From Rhodovulum tesquicola (lineage in GTDB: Bacteria; Pseudomonadota; Alphaproteobacteria; Rhodobacterales; Rhodobacteraceae), in NCBI RefSeq assembly GCF_024128855.1, contig NZ_JAMYDV010000002.1, positions 186,001 to 250,000 on the forward strand: 64,000 bases of DNA. The letters run 5' to 3'. The notes beneath the pieces were generated by a model. That model was not told the DNA's origin. It saw only the letters and a program-made list of their open reading frames with translations, and searched no databases. The translations under genes were made by a program, and so were the position numbers. This document shows positions 55,423-64,000 of the stretch, piece by piece. Numbering within the stretch: the stretch's first letter is position 1; each line of letters begins with the position of its first letter.

Positions 55423-56199
55423 ATGGTCTACGAGGTGATCGACTACCGCGCGGCGGACGGGATCGGCGTGCTAGTGCTGAACCGGCCCGAGGTGATGAAC
55501 GCGCTGAACACGCGGATGCGGGCCGAGATCCTGGATGCCGTGCGCCACGCGCCCGAGGATGCCCGGGTGCTGGTCATCACCGGGGCGGGGCGGGCCTTCT
55601 GTTCGGGGCAGGATCTGGGGGACGGGGCCAATGTCGCCGATATCGACCTGGAACGCACGCTGCGCGACGAATACGAACCGATGCTGCGGGCGATCTTCGA
55701 TTGCCCGATCCCGACACTCGCGGCGGTGAACGGTCCGGCGGCGGGGGCGGGGGCGAATCTTGCGCTGGCGGCGGATGTGGTGATCGCCTCCGAGGCGGCG
55801 ATGTTCCTGCAGGCATTCACCCGGATCGGGCTGATCCCCGATGCGGGCGGCACCTACTGGTTGCCGCGGCAGGTGGGGTTCGCGCGTGCGATGGGGGCGG
55901 CGCTGTTTGCCGAACCCGTGCCCGCGCGTCAGGCCGCCGATTGGGGCATGATCTGGGAGGCGGTTCCCGAAGAGGGGTTCGAGGCCCATTGGCGGACCCG
56001 CGCGGCGCAATTGGCCAAGGGACCCACGGTGGCCTATGCCAGGCTGAAGCAGGCGATCCGCGCCTCTTATGGCAACGACCTGGAGGCGCAATTGTCGCTG
56101 GAGGCGCAGCTTCAGGGTGCTTGCGGGGCGACGCGGGATTTCAAGGAGGGCGTTCTGGCCTTCCTGGAAAAGCGGCCGCCCCGGTTCGAGGGACGCTGA
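55423..56199 (+). CDS. Enoyl-CoA hydratase/isomerase, PaaG-like
   Basis: The 258-residue crotonase-family protein has RPEVMNALNTRMRAEIL, VLVITGAGRAFCSGQDLGD, and NGPAAGAGANLALAADVVIA. The catalytic-region IGLIPDAGGTYWLPRQVG contains the acidic residue used by the PaaG-type isomerase. The C-terminal SLEAQLQGACGATRDFKEGVLAFLEKRPPRF also fits PaaG. Whether phenylacetate is the real substrate is unproven, as no paa cluster is visible. Confidence 0.88.
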   Translation: MVYEVIDYRAADGIGVLVLNRPEVMNALNTRMRAEILDAVRHAPEDARVLVITGAGRAFCSGQDLGDGANVADIDLERTLRDEYEPMLRAIFDCPIPTLAAVNGPAAGAGANLALAADVVIASEAAMFLQAFTRIGLIPDAGGTYWLPRQVGFARAMGAALFAEPVPARQAADWGMIWEAVPEEGFEAHWRTRAAQLAKGPTVAYARLKQAIRASYGNDLEAQLSLEAQLQGACGATRDFKEGVLAFLEKRPPRFEGR

Positions 56200-56287
56200 G
56201 ACAGGCGCAGGCAATCGGGGCCGCCCCGGCAGCGCCCGGTTCGCGCCTTGGGGATCACGAAATGACCCTGCGCGTGCCATGCAATCC

Positions 56288-56299
56288 CTAAAATTTTAG
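56288..56299. repeat. 12-base A/T-rich perfect palindrome upstream of the chemotaxis operon
   Basis: CTAAAATTTTAG is a perfect palindrome in an otherwise GC-rich 270-base gap, 172 bases before the first chemotaxis gene. It could be a regulator site. Confidence 0.5.
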
Positions 56300-56426
56300 C
56301 CGATCCCGCGACCTGCGGCCCGTCGGGGCGCGGGTCCGCGTCGCGTGCCGAAAGGTGGTGCGGCCGGGCCGTTCGATCAAATCGGCTGCGTTTTCCCCGC
56401 GGAGCAAATCCCGTCTTAGGGCTTCG

Positions 56427-56442
56427 TTAATTCGCATTTCAT
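56427..56442 (+). promoter_or_regulatory. Degenerate CtrA-like site before the chemotaxis operon
   Basis: TTAA (56427-56430) and TTCAT (56438-56442) are separated by 7 bases, one mismatch from the TTAA-N7-TTAA core, 29 bases before the first start codon. CtrA controls motility in Rhodobacterales, so a real site is plausible. Confidence 0.35.
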
Positions 56443-56470
56443 AGTCACCTTTTCAATCGAAAGGGGTTGC

Positions 56471-56806
56471 ATGTCCTCTGAACTGATTGGCGATCTTTCC
56501 GGCGTGGACCTGGCCCGCGCGGACAAGATTGCACCGCGCCTGTCCGCCGGGATCGTTGCGGGCGGCGATCATCACATCGACACCTCGGACTGGATCCATT
56601 GCGATCTGACGGGGATCGCCACGCTGCTTTCGGCGCTGGCGACCGCCACGCAGCGCGGTGCGGCGCTGGCCGTCACGATGCCCTCGGGCGGGCTTGTCGC
56701 GCAACGGATGCAGGCCTGCGGGATCGACCCGGACCGGCATCTGCAGATGGAAGGGGGTCGCGCCACCGGCCTTGCCCCCAAACGAACCAAGGAAGCTGAC
56801 GCATGA
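56471..56806 (+). CDS. STAS-domain protein of the chemotaxis operon
   Basis: The 111-residue product looks like a single STAS domain: DTSDWIHCDLTGIATLLSALATATQRGAALAVTMPSG is the usual strand-helix region carrying the phosphorylatable position, although the usual D-S pair is weak. STAS proteins often lie at the start of alphaproteobacterial chemotaxis clusters. It may act as an adaptor or antagonist. It overlaps cheY by four bases. Confidence 0.7.
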   Translation: MSSELIGDLSGVDLARADKIAPRLSAGIVAGGDHHIDTSDWIHCDLTGIATLLSALATATQRGAALAVTMPSGGLVAQRMQACGIDPDRHLQMEGGRATGLAPKRTKEADA

Positions 56807-57249
56807 CCAAGACCGTCCTTATCGTCGACGACTCGCCCTCTGTCCGGCAGATGGTGCGCAAGACGCTCGCGGGTGCGGGCTATCAGGTGATCGAGGCCGG
56901 CGATGGCGAACAGGCTTTGGCCGAGCTTGACCGGGCGCGGCCCGACGCGATCCTGACCGACCAGAACATGCCGCGGATGGACGGGCTGAGCTTCATCCGC
57001 AGCTACCGCACCCGCCCGGCATCGCGCGGGGTGCCCATCGTGTTCCTGTCGACCGAAACCCGCGATGACCTGCGCCAGGAGGCCAAGGCCGCGGGTGCGT
57101 TGGGCTGGATGACCAAGCCCTTCGATCAGGCGCAACTTCTGACCGTGGTGAAACGGATGGTGGGGGCAAGACCGGGGACGAGGATGCCGATGCGGTCTTT
57201 CTGGCCGAGGCGGCGGATCTGCAGGCCGCCATCGAACGCAACCTGCTGA
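56803..57249 (+). CDS. cheY: Chemotaxis response regulator CheY
   Basis: CheY carries the chemotaxis signal to the flagellar motor. The receiver domain (residues 1-121) has D9/D10, phosphoacceptor D53 in LTDQNMPRMDG, T84 and K105 in MTKPF. After residue 121 the frame runs 27 residues into sequence that overlaps cheA in another frame (GARPGTRMPMRSFWPRRR) and is not receiver-like. A one-base shift in the G5 run at 57162-57166 would join it in frame to CheA. Either this CheY has a non-native tail or a frameshift makes a CheY-CheA fusion. Confidence 0.9.
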   Translation: MTKTVLIVDDSPSVRQMVRKTLAGAGYQVIEAGDGEQALAELDRARPDAILTDQNMPRMDGLSFIRSYRTRPASRGVPIVFLSTETRDDLRQEAKAAGALGWMTKPFDQAQLLTVVKRMVGARPGTRMPMRSFWPRRRICRPPSNATC

Positions 57250-59102
57250 ACCTTGACGATGCACCGGATGATCGCGGCCTGATCGACGCGCTTTTTCGCG
57301 ACCTGCACACGCTCAAGGGGTCGGGCGCGATGTTCGGCCATGCCGAGCTGGCGCATTTCCTGCACGGATTCGAAACCGCCTTCGAGGCATTGCGCGCGCC
57401 GGGCGGCCGGGCGGGCGCGGCGCTGATCCGCGTCGCGCTGACCGCCTGCGACCAGATCGGCGCGCTGCTGGCCGATCCGGTCGCGGCAAGCCCCGGCAAC
57501 GGGCCGATCCTGGAAGCGCTGGCCGCCGCGCTGGGCGGGCAGGACGCCGCCGCGCCGCCCTCGGGCGAGGGGTGGCGCATCGTCTTCGGCCTGGGTCCCG
57601 ATGCGCTGGGGCTGGGGCTGAACCTGCCCGCGCTTCTTGAGGAATTGCAGGCACTTGCGCCGGGACGGGTGCAGGTTGACTGCGATCTTTCCGAATTGCC
57701 GCCGCTTGATGCGCTGAACCCGCAGGCGCCGCCGATCCGCTGGACCGTGCTGATCGAGGCGCCGGTTGCGCGCGAGGCGATCGACGAGGTGTTCCTGTTC
57801 CTTCAGGACCAGTTGCGCCTGAGCATCGAACCGCTTGGGGATGCACCGGCGCTAGCGGCCGAGGAGGCACCCGACACCGCCCGCGCCACCCCCGAAAAGC
57901 GGGCCGCCGGGCCGGGCGATCACGCCACGATGCGCGTGGCGACCCAGCGGCTGGACGAGATCATGGACCGGGTGGGCGAACTGGTGATCGCGGAGTCGCG
58001 GCTGCACGACCTGTCGCAATCGCTGCGCGATCCCACGCTGATCGCGGTTGCCGAGGATATCCGCCGCCTTGCCTCGGGCATGCGCGAGACCACGATGTCG
58101 ATCCGCATGGTGCCGATCGGGAACCTGTTCGGCCGCTTTCGTCGGCTGGTGCATGACCTGTCGCAGCAACTGGGCAAGCCCATCGAGTTCGTCTCGACCG
58201 GCGGCGAGACCGAGCTGGACAAGACCGTGATCGAGGTGCTGACCGATCCGCTGGTCCATATCCTGCGCAACGCCGCCGATCACGGGCTGGAAACGGCCGA
58301 GGACCGCGTCGCGGCGGGCAAGCCGCGCATGGGCACGGTCTCGCTGACCGCGACCCATGCCGGGGCCGAGGTGCATATCCGCATCCATGACGACGGGCGC
58401 GGGCTGAACGACGAGCGGCTGCGCGCCCGCGCCATCGAGCGCGAGTTGCTGCCGCCGGGCTCGACCGTCGCCGGTCCCGAGCTTTACCGGCTGATCTTCG
58501 AGCCGGGCTTCTCGACCGCGGCCACCGTGACCGAGCTTTCGGGCCGGGGCGTGGGCATGGACGTGGTGCGCAGCGCGATCCAGGGGCTGCGCGGGCAGAT
58601 CGACGTGGACAGCGAGCCCGGCCATGGCACCACCGTCACGCTGCGCCTGCCGCTGACGCTGGCCATTGCCGACGGGCTGCTGGTCGAGGTGGGGGGAGAG
58701 CGCTATTCGATCCCGGTTTCGGCGGTCGAGGAATGCGTGGAACTTCCGCCCGACCTGCTTGCCAGCGAGGGCCGCTCGAACTTCCTCGATATCCGCGGCG
58801 ATCTGGTGCCCTTCCTGCGGCTGGCCGACGTGTTCCAGACGCCCGGGCCGCGGTCGGAGTTCCAGAAGGTGGTGATCGTTTCCGGCACCAATGGCCGGGT
58901 GGGCCTGGTGGTCGACCGGATCGTGTCGAACGCCCAGACCGTCATCAAGCAGCTTTCGCGCGTCCATGCCGGACTCAAGGCGTTTTCGGGCGCGACGATT
59001 CTGGGCGACGGCAAGGTCGCGCTGATCCTCGATATCGGGCACCTGATCCTGCTGGGCCGGAGGCTTGAGGATCGGGTGCGCATTCTGGAAGGAGCCGCCT
59101 GA
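57165..59102 (+). CDS. cheA: Chemotaxis histidine kinase CheA, 5' end out of frame / lacking a start codon
   Basis: CheA autophosphorylates and passes phosphate to CheY and CheB. In this frame the P1 (Hpt) domain begins near 57177 with DEDADAVFLAEAADLQAAIE, and phosphoacceptor His is at 57306-57308 in DLHTLKGSGAMFGH. Then follow P3 dimerisation (ATQRLDEIMDRVGELVIAES), P4 kinase (LVHILRNAADHGLE, ELSGRGVGMDVV) and a CheW-like P5. No ATG, GTG or TTG occurs in this frame between a stop at 57066 and ATG 57330, which lies after the histidine. Expression needs a -1 shift from cheY at the G5 run, a non-standard start, or the sequence has lost one G. It overlaps cheW (TGATG). Confidence 0.85.
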   Translation, partial: GKTGDEDADAVFLAEAADLQAAIERNLLNLDDAPDDRGLIDALFRDLHTLKGSGAMFGHAELAHFLHGFETAFEALRAPGGRAGAALIRVALTACDQIGALLADPVAASPGNGPILEALAAALGGQDAAAPPSGEGWRIVFGLGPDALGLGLNLPALLEELQALAPGRVQVDCDLSELPPLDALNPQAPPIRWTVLIEAPVAREAIDEVFLFLQDQLRLSIEPLGDAPALAAEEAPDTARATPEKRAAGPGDHATMRVATQRLDEIMDRVGELVIAESRLHDLSQSLRDPTLIAVAEDIRRLASGMRETTMSIRMVPIGNLFGRFRRLVHDLSQQLGKPIEFVSTGGETELDKTVIEVLTDPLVHILRNAADHGLETAEDRVAAGKPRMGTVSLTATHAGAEVHIRIHDDGRGLNDERLRARAIERELLPPGSTVAGPELYRLIFEPGFSTAATVTELSGRGVGMDVVRSAIQGLRGQIDVDSEPGHGTTVTLRLPLTLAIADGLLVEVGGERYSIPVSAVEECVELPPDLLASEGRSNFLDIRGDLVPFLRLADVFQTPGPRSEFQKVVIVSGTNGRVGLVVDRIVSNAQTVIKQLSRVHAGLKAFSGATILGDGKVALILDIGHLILLGRRLEDRVRILEGAA

Positions 59103-59572
59103 TGCAGGTCGTGACCCTGACCCTGTCCGGCGAGACGCTGGCCGTTCCGACCCGGATGCTGCACGAGATCCTGGAACCCGTGCCGGTGACCCGGGTGCCG
59201 CGCGCCGGGCGTTTCGCCTCGGGGCTGATCAATGTGCGCGGCGCGGTGATCCCGCTGACCGATCTGCGTGTCGCGCTTGGCATGGCACAGGCGGCGCAGG
59301 ATGAGCATACCCGGATCCTGGTGCTGGACGTGCCCGTGGCGGGCGAGGCGACCACGGTCGCGGTGATCGCCGACCGGGTGCTCGACGTGACCGAGATCGA
59401 CGATGCCGCCATGGGCGACATCCCCGAGGTGGGCATGAAATGGCCGCCCGAATTCCTGTCCGGCATCGCCCGCACCGATGCCGGTTTCGTCATCCTGCCG
59501 GATCTCGAGCGGTTCTATGCCGCTTCGCTCGCCAATTCCGCCGGCACCCCCCAGTTCGAGAAGGACCTCTGA
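59102..59572 (+). CDS. cheW: Chemotaxis coupling protein CheW, first copy
   Basis: CheW links receptors to CheA. The 156-residue product has the CheW fold pattern: [42 protein letters not shown] and [14 protein letters not shown], ending [12 protein letters not shown]. It starts on the cheA stop and is followed two bases later by the receptor gene. Confidence 0.92.
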   Translation: MQVVTLTLSGETLAVPTRMLHEILEPVPVTRVPRAGRFASGLINVRGAVIPLTDLRVALGMAQAAQDEHTRILVLDVPVAGEATTVAVIADRVLDVTEIDDAAMGDIPEVGMKWPPEFLSGIARTDAGFVILPDLERFYAASLANSAGTPQFEKDL

Positions 59573-59574
59573 AA

Positions 59575-61215
59575 ATGCGCCTCACGATCAAAGTCAAACT
59601 CGCCGCGGCCTTCGCGGTGCTCGTCGCGATGTCGGCGGTGGGGGTCGGCCTGCTGCTGGCGGATCTGTCGAACCTGAACGGGCGCCTGAACGGGCTGGTC
59701 GACAACGAGGCCAAGCGTGTCGAACTGACCCAGACGATCACCGCCGAACAATTGCGCGTGCAGCGCAACGTGCGGGAATACCTGCTGTCGGACGATGCCG
59801 CCGTCAGGGAAGAAATCAAGGCCGCCCTGACCCGCGGACGCGAGGCGCATGGCAGGCATGTCGAGGAGTTCCGCGCGCTTGCCTCCGCCGAGGGGCGGGC
59901 AGAGGTCGAGTCCTATCTTGGCATCTACGCCACGCTCAGCGCGATCTCGAGCCGGGCCATGGAACTGTCGGATGCCGGCCAGCAACAGGAGGCCTACCGG
60001 CTTCTGGCCGGCGAGGGGCAGCAGACCTGGCGGCAGATGGAGGCGATCCTGGACGGCATGTTGCAGCGCAACCTCTCGATGATGGACGAGTCCGTCGCGG
60101 CGGCGCGGGTCGAATATGAAAGCGCCCGCATGCTGGCGCTGACGCTTCTGGCCGTGGCGACGATTCTCGGGACCGGCATCGCGACCTGGATCCTGATCTC
60201 GATCAGCCGCGGGCTGAACCGTGCCAATGCGCTGGCCCGCGCCGTGGCCGATGGCGACCTGACCCAGACCGCCGAGGCGCGCGGCAATGACGAGATCGCC
60301 GATCTGCTCGGCGCGCTGAACCGGATGTCGGAAAAGCTGCGCTCGGTGGTCACCGAGGTGAACGGTGCCGCGCGCAACGTCTCGTCGGGGGCCGAGCAGA
60401 TGGCCTCGACCTCGGAAGAACTGAGCCAGGGCGCGACCGAACAGGCCTCCTCGACCGAAGAGGCGTCGGCCTCGATGGAGCAGATGGCGGCCAATATCGA
60501 GAAGAACGCAGAGAACGCCAACGAGACCGAGAAGACCGCGCGCAAGGCCGCAGGCGATGCCCGCGAGAGCGGCGCGGCGGTCCGCCAGGCGGTCGAGGCG
60601 ATGCAGACCATTGCCGAGAAGATCATGGTGGTGCAGGAGATCGCCCGCCAGACCGACCTGCTGGCGCTGAACGCCGCGGTGGAAGCCGCCCGCGCGGGCG
60701 AGCATGGCCGCGGCTTCGCGGTCGTGGCCTCCGAGGTGCGCAAGCTGGCCGAACGCAGCCAGAGTGCGGCGGGCGAGATCTCGTCGCTGTCGGCCAGCAC
60801 GGTCAAGTCGGCCGAGATGGCGGGCGAGATGCTGGCCTGCCTCGTGCCCGATATCGAGCGGACCTCGCAGCTTGTCACCGAGATCTCGCGCTCGAACCAG
60901 GAACAGGCAACCGGCGCGAGCCAGGTGAACATGGCGATCCAGCAACTCGACAAGGTCGCGCAGGAAAACACCTCGGCCTCCGAAGAGATGTCGGCCACCG
61001 CCGAGGAACTGGCCAGCCAGGCCGAACAGCTGCAATCCGCGATCGCCTATTTCCGGGTGACCGATGCCAAGGCACCGGCCCGCGCGCCCGCGCCCGCCCG
61101 CAAGGCGCTCGCGAAGAAGGCGCAGCCGATGGGCTTCGATTTCGATCTGGGCAAGGATGGCGACGAGCTGGACGCGCAGTTCATGCGCGACTGGAAGAAA
61201 GAGAGCGCCGCATGA
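59575..61215 (+). CDS. Methyl-accepting chemotaxis protein
   Basis: The 546-residue receptor has an N-terminal membrane helix (about 8-30), a helical-bundle periplasmic sensor (about 31-180), a second membrane helix (about 180-205), a HAMP domain ([20 protein letters not shown]) and a signalling domain. The latter has the tip region [20 protein letters not shown] and flanking Ser/Glu methylation helices. The C-terminus has an Ala/Pro linker and a short conserved tail ending DWKKESAA, not the NWETF-type pentapeptide. The ligand is unknown. It overlaps the second cheW by four bases. Confidence 0.94.
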   Translation: MRLTIKVKLAAAFAVLVAMSAVGVGLLLADLSNLNGRLNGLVDNEAKRVELTQTITAEQLRVQRNVREYLLSDDAAVREEIKAALTRGREAHGRHVEEFRALASAEGRAEVESYLGIYATLSAISSRAMELSDAGQQQEAYRLLAGEGQQTWRQMEAILDGMLQRNLSMMDESVAAARVEYESARMLALTLLAVATILGTGIATWILISISRGLNRANALARAVADGDLTQTAEARGNDEIADLLGALNRMSEKLRSVVTEVNGAARNVSSGAEQMASTSEELSQGATEQASSTEEASASMEQMAANIEKNAENANETEKTARKAAGDARESGAAVRQAVEAMQTIAEKIMVVQEIARQTDLLALNAAVEAARAGEHGRGFAVVASEVRKLAERSQSAAGEISSLSASTVKSAEMAGEMLACLVPDIERTSQLVTEISRSNQEQATGASQVNMAIQQLDKVAQENTSASEEMSATAEELASQAEQLQSAIAYFRVTDAKAPARAPAPARKALAKKAQPMGFDFDLGKDGDELDAQFMRDWKKESAA

Positions 61216-61688
61216 CCGGCATCGGGCAGGTCGTGACCCTGGGCGTCGGGGAGGAACGGTTCGCCGTCCCCGTCGGCCGGGTGCAGGAAATCCTCGACCG
61301 GCGGCGGATCACGCGCATTCCCAACGCGCCCGCGCATGTCATGGGCGTGATCGACGTGCGCGGCGCGGGCGTGTCGGTCGTGGATCTGCGCGCGGTCCTG
61401 GGCCTGCCGCGCGCGGAGGATGACGACGCGACGCGCATTGTCGTGCTCTGGATCGAGACCGGCGAGCGGCGCGCGCAGGTCGCGCTGCGCACCGACCGGG
61501 TGTTCGAGGTCGCGGCCTTCGACAATGACCGCATCGAGCCGGTGCCCGAGGCGGACCTTCTGCACTGGGATCACCGTCTGGTCCGGGGCATCGGTCGGCG
61601 CGACGGCGAATTCGTCACGCTGCTGGATCTGGAGCGGCTGTTCCTGGCCTACCCGGCCGCGGCGCCCGGCAGTCCGGCCGCGGCCTGA
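61212..61688 (+). CDS. cheW: Chemotaxis coupling protein CheW, second copy
   Basis: The 158-residue product is a CheW-fold protein with [44 protein letters not shown] and [14 protein letters not shown]. It differs considerably from the first copy, so the two probably serve different array positions or receptors. It starts in the ATGA overlap with the receptor gene. Confidence 0.92.
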   Translation: MTGIGQVVTLGVGEERFAVPVGRVQEILDRRRITRIPNAPAHVMGVIDVRGAGVSVVDLRAVLGLPRAEDDDATRIVVLWIETGERRAQVALRTDRVFEVAAFDNDRIEPVPEADLLHWDHRLVRGIGRRDGEFVTLLDLERLFLAYPAAAPGSPAAA

Positions 61689-61705
61689 GCCTAGGGAGGT
61701 CCGAC

Positions 61706-62596
61706 ATGGCCGCGACGATGAACGCCGAAAGCCCGGCCCCCCAAGCCGCCGTCCTGCGCCCGCAGGCTGCGGCCGGGCGCGACGCGTTCGGCCGCTTCGC
61801 GGCCTATGTCGAGGCCGAGATCGGCGTCCGCCTGCCGCCGAGCAAGCGCATGATGGTGGCCGGGCGGTTGCGCCGGCGGATGGCCGAGCTGGGCTTTGCC
61901 ACGCTTGACGACTATATCCGGCACCTGTTCCGCGATGGCGCGCTTGACGCCGAGCGCACCGAGATCTTCGACGCGGTGACCACGAACAAGACCGATTTCT
62001 TCCGCGAACCCACGCATTTCCGGCATCTTTCGGACAGCGCGCTGCCCGAGGCCATCGCGCGGCGGCGTGGCACGCGCCAGCCGGTCAAGCTGTGGTCGGC
62101 AGCGGCCTCGACCGGGGCCGAGGCCTGGACGATGGCGATCTGCGCGGCCGAACATGCCCGCGCGACCGGCCCGTTCGACTGGGCGATCCTGGCCACCGAC
62201 ATCAATACAAGGGTGATCCGCGACGCCCGCCGCGCGGTCTATCCCGATCCGATGCTGGCCCCGGTGCCCCCCGATCTGCGGGAGCGGTGGGTGATGCGCG
62301 GCCGCGAGGGGCAGAGCGGGCAGTCGCGCATCGTGCCCGAACTGCGCCGTCACGTCCGTTTCGCGCAACTCAACCTGCTCGATGCAAGCTATCCGCTCGA
62401 GCGCGATATCGACATCGTCTTCCTGCGCAATGTGCTGATCTATTTCTCCTCGGAGGAACAGGCCCGCATCGTCGGGCGTGTGGCGGGCCATCTGGCGCCC
62501 GGTGGCATCCTGTATCTTGGCCATTCCGAGTCGATGATCGGGCAAGGCGCGGCGCTGGCCCAGATCGCACCGGCGACTTTCAGAAGGGTGGATTGA
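61706..62596 (+). CDS. cheR: Chemotaxis protein methyltransferase CheR
   Basis: CheR methylates receptor glutamates using SAM. The 296-residue product has the N-terminal helical domain (RMMVAGRLRRRMAELGFATL), TTNKTDFFREPTHFRHL, VKLWSAAASTGAEAWTMAICA (SAM motif; the usual C of SAGCSTGEE is replaced by A), ILATDINTRVI, and FLRNVLIYFSSEEQARIV. The YLGHSESM end is typical. It lies 17 bases after cheW. Confidence 0.95.
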   Translation: MAATMNAESPAPQAAVLRPQAAAGRDAFGRFAAYVEAEIGVRLPPSKRMMVAGRLRRRMAELGFATLDDYIRHLFRDGALDAERTEIFDAVTTNKTDFFREPTHFRHLSDSALPEAIARRRGTRQPVKLWSAAASTGAEAWTMAICAAEHARATGPFDWAILATDINTRVIRDARRAVYPDPMLAPVPPDLRERWVMRGREGQSGQSRIVPELRRHVRFAQLNLLDASYPLERDIDIVFLRNVLIYFSSEEQARIVGRVAGHLAPGGILYLGHSESMIGQGAALAQIAPATFRRVD

Positions 62597-62597
62597 C

Positions 62598-63725
62598 ATG
62601 ACAGGCACGGCCCTGAAAGACCCCGTTCGCGTGCTCGTCATCGACGACAGTGCCTCGATCCGGATCGCCTTCAAGAAGCTGATCGCCGAGGATCCGGGGC
62701 TGGAGATGATCGGGGCAGCGGCCGATCCGTTCCAGGCGGCCGAGATGATGCGCGAGCGGCTGCCGGACGTGCTGCTTCTGGATTTGCAGATGCCGCGGAT
62801 GGACGGGCTGACCTTCCTGAAGAAGATCATGTCCCAGCGCCCGATGCCGGTCGTCGTGATCTCGTCCTTCACCGAGGCGGGTTCGCGCGCCTCGCTCAGG
62901 GCGCTGGAACTGGGCGCGGCCGAGGTGCTGGCAAAGCCGCGCATCGCCACGGCCGAGGACCGGCGCGAGGCCGCGATCCGTCTGTGCGACGCGATCCATG
63001 CCGCCTATCAGTCGGGCAGGGGCGCGTCCGGACGCGGGTCCAGGCGGAACGTGGCGCGGCTGCGTGCGCTCGCCCCCGGAGAGCGGTTCAGCGCCGATGT
63101 GATCCTGCCGCCCCTGGCCGCGCGTCCGGGTGCAGGCCCGCCGGTGATCGCCATCGGCGCCTCGACGGGCGGCACCGAAGCGGTGCGCGAGATCCTCGAA
63201 AGCCTGCCGGTCGGATTGCCGCCGATCGCGGTGGTCCAGCACATGCCCGAGCATTTCACCCGCGCCTTCGCGGAGCGTCTGAACGCGCTCTGCGCCATTG
63301 CGGTCAAGGAGGCCGAGGATGGCGATGTGCTGGTGCCGGGCCAGGCGGTGATCGCGCCCGGCGACCGTCACCTGGTGCTGCGCCGGGACGGCAGGACCTA
63401 CCGGGTCGAGCTGCGCGCCGGACCCTGCGTGTCGCGCCACCGCCCGTCGGTAGATGTGCTGTTCCGCTCGGTCGCGCAGGCGGCGGGGCAGGGCGGGCTG
63501 GGCGTGTTGCTGACGGGCATGGGCGATGATGGCGCGGCAGGCATGGGCGAGATGCGCGCGGCGGGCGCCTGGGCCATCGCCCAGGACGAGGCGTCCTGCG
63601 TGGTCTATGGCATGCCGCGGGCCGCCGAGGAGCTGGGTGCCGTCTGCCAGACCCTGCCGCTGGACCGGATCGCCCGCGAGATCATCGCCCGCAGCGGTCG
63701 CGACGACCGCAAGGCGGCGTCGTGA
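62598..63725 (+). CDS. cheB: Chemotaxis response regulator protein-glutamate methylesterase CheB
   Basis: CheB removes receptor methyl groups and is activated by CheA. The 375-residue product has a receiver domain with D16/D17, phosphoacceptor D62 in LLLDLQMPRMDG and K103-type KPR, then a linker. The esterase domain has IGASTGGTEAVREIL (Ser), VVQHMPEHFT (His) and LTGMGDDGAAGM (Asp). It begins one base after cheR and overlaps the next gene (GTGA). Confidence 0.95.
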   Translation: MTGTALKDPVRVLVIDDSASIRIAFKKLIAEDPGLEMIGAAADPFQAAEMMRERLPDVLLLDLQMPRMDGLTFLKKIMSQRPMPVVVISSFTEAGSRASLRALELGAAEVLAKPRIATAEDRREAAIRLCDAIHAAYQSGRGASGRGSRRNVARLRALAPGERFSADVILPPLAARPGAGPPVIAIGASTGGTEAVREILESLPVGLPPIAVVQHMPEHFTRAFAERLNALCAIAVKEAEDGDVLVPGQAVIAPGDRHLVLRRDGRTYRVELRAGPCVSRHRPSVDVLFRSVAQAAGQGGLGVLLTGMGDDGAAGMGEMRAAGAWAIAQDEASCVVYGMPRAAEELGAVCQTLPLDRIAREIIARSGRDDRKAAS

Positions 63726-64000
63726 CCGCCGCGCTGCCCCACCCGATGCGTCCCGCGGCCCGCCCGCCCGAGGCGGCGGCGCTGGACAGCCTGCGGGCCG
63801 GGCTTGAGCGCGTATTCCTTGACGCGGGCGAGACGCTGATCGCGATGGAGGCCCGCTTCGCCGAGCTGCGCGGCCCGCTTGCCGAACTGGTCGACCGCGC
63901 GCCTTGCGTGATCGAGGCGGCGGATGGCTATGCGCGCCAGCTTGCCCGGTCGGTGGGCACGCTTGACGACGATCTGGGCCGATGCAACGGCGATCTGGAC
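63722..64000 (+). CDS. Uncharacterised helical protein of the chemotaxis operon, 3' end cut by window edge
   Basis: A GTG overlapping the cheB stop opens a frame that runs off the window (93 codons visible). ATG at 63746 is an alternative start. The visible part after a Pro/Ala-rich start is amphipathic and helical (LDSLRAGLERVFLDAGETLI, ARFAELRGPLAELVDRAPCV), suggesting a coiled coil. No domain is recognised. Position and coupling indicate a chemotaxis role. Confidence 0.65.
   Translation, partial: MTAALPHPMRPAARPPEAAALDSLRAGLERVFLDAGETLIAMEARFAELRGPLAELVDRAPCVIEAADGYARQLARSVGTLDDDLGRCNGDLD

Overview
The window looks like chromosomal DNA from an alphaproteobacterium of the Rhodobacterales (Rhodobacteraceae in the broad sense; genus not resolved). 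The evidence is very high GC with strong G/C third-position bias, a GAAC-N7-GAAC SOS box at recA, ChpT and a CtrA-type site, a one-cysteine Rhodobacter-type IscR, an ornithine-lipid olsBA pair, a eukaryote-like NADP isocitrate dehydrogenase and a type II heme A synthase. Genes are dense, often with 1-4 bp stop/start overlaps. Almost everything is core genome: I see no insertion sequence, prophage, CRISPR array or rRNA. One tRNA is present.

Layout. 0-6.7 kb: end-truncated TDT-family transporter, recA with SOS control, an ABC-F ATPase, an SDR dehydrogenase, a TPM-domain protein and an outer-membrane barrel protein. 6.7-19 kb: PLP decarboxylase, YjbR-like protein, cysS, cimA with a methyltransferase and a degenerate squalene/phytoene-synthase-like gene, DUF177, BamE-like lipoprotein, msrB, an OlsB-like acyltransferase, alaS and DUF1330. 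19-24.4 kb, mostly minus strand: typA, an SMR exporter, a YitT protein, icd, a small protein and an alpha/beta hydrolase. 24.5-32.7 kb: iron-sulfur assembly operon iscR - cysteine desulfurase - sufB - DUF486 - sufC - sufD - two YIP1-like genes - sufS; sufE lies apart at 39.8 kb. 32.7-41.8 kb: MFS/spermidine-synthase-like fusion, tRNA-CAU, purMN, rnd, an unrecognised four-repeat protein, small membrane or lipoproteins, sufE, and a minus-strand cluster of a corrinoid protein, a 52-residue membrane protein and DUF1638. 41.9-50.4 kb: VPLPA-tailed GDSL esterase, chpT, DUF3553, olsBA, ThiE-like protein, trmJ, ctaA, M32 carboxypeptidase and two small membrane proteins. 50.5-56.2 kb: two enoyl-CoA hydratases, a thioesterase, speDE, dusA and a TSUP transporter. 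56.5-64 kb: chemotaxis operon STAS - cheY - cheA - cheW - mcp - cheW - cheR - cheB - unknown, running off the window.

The most unusual points are: a reading-frame break between cheY and cheA at a five-G run, leaving the CheA phosphoacceptor histidine without an in-frame start codon; a candidate structured RNA leader before speDE; an uncharacterised protein made of four 26-28 residue PTP-[LF]-SS repeats; a dispersed intergenic repeat (six copies, core GGATATTTGGGCCAGAAGAAG-like) that in one case supplies a ribosome-binding site; AT-rich patches inside cysS and the suf-operon cysteine desulfurase, the latter with an Irr/ICE-like palindrome; and a consensus CtrA box before olsBA. All calls rest on reading the sequence and family knowledge; no database search was run.
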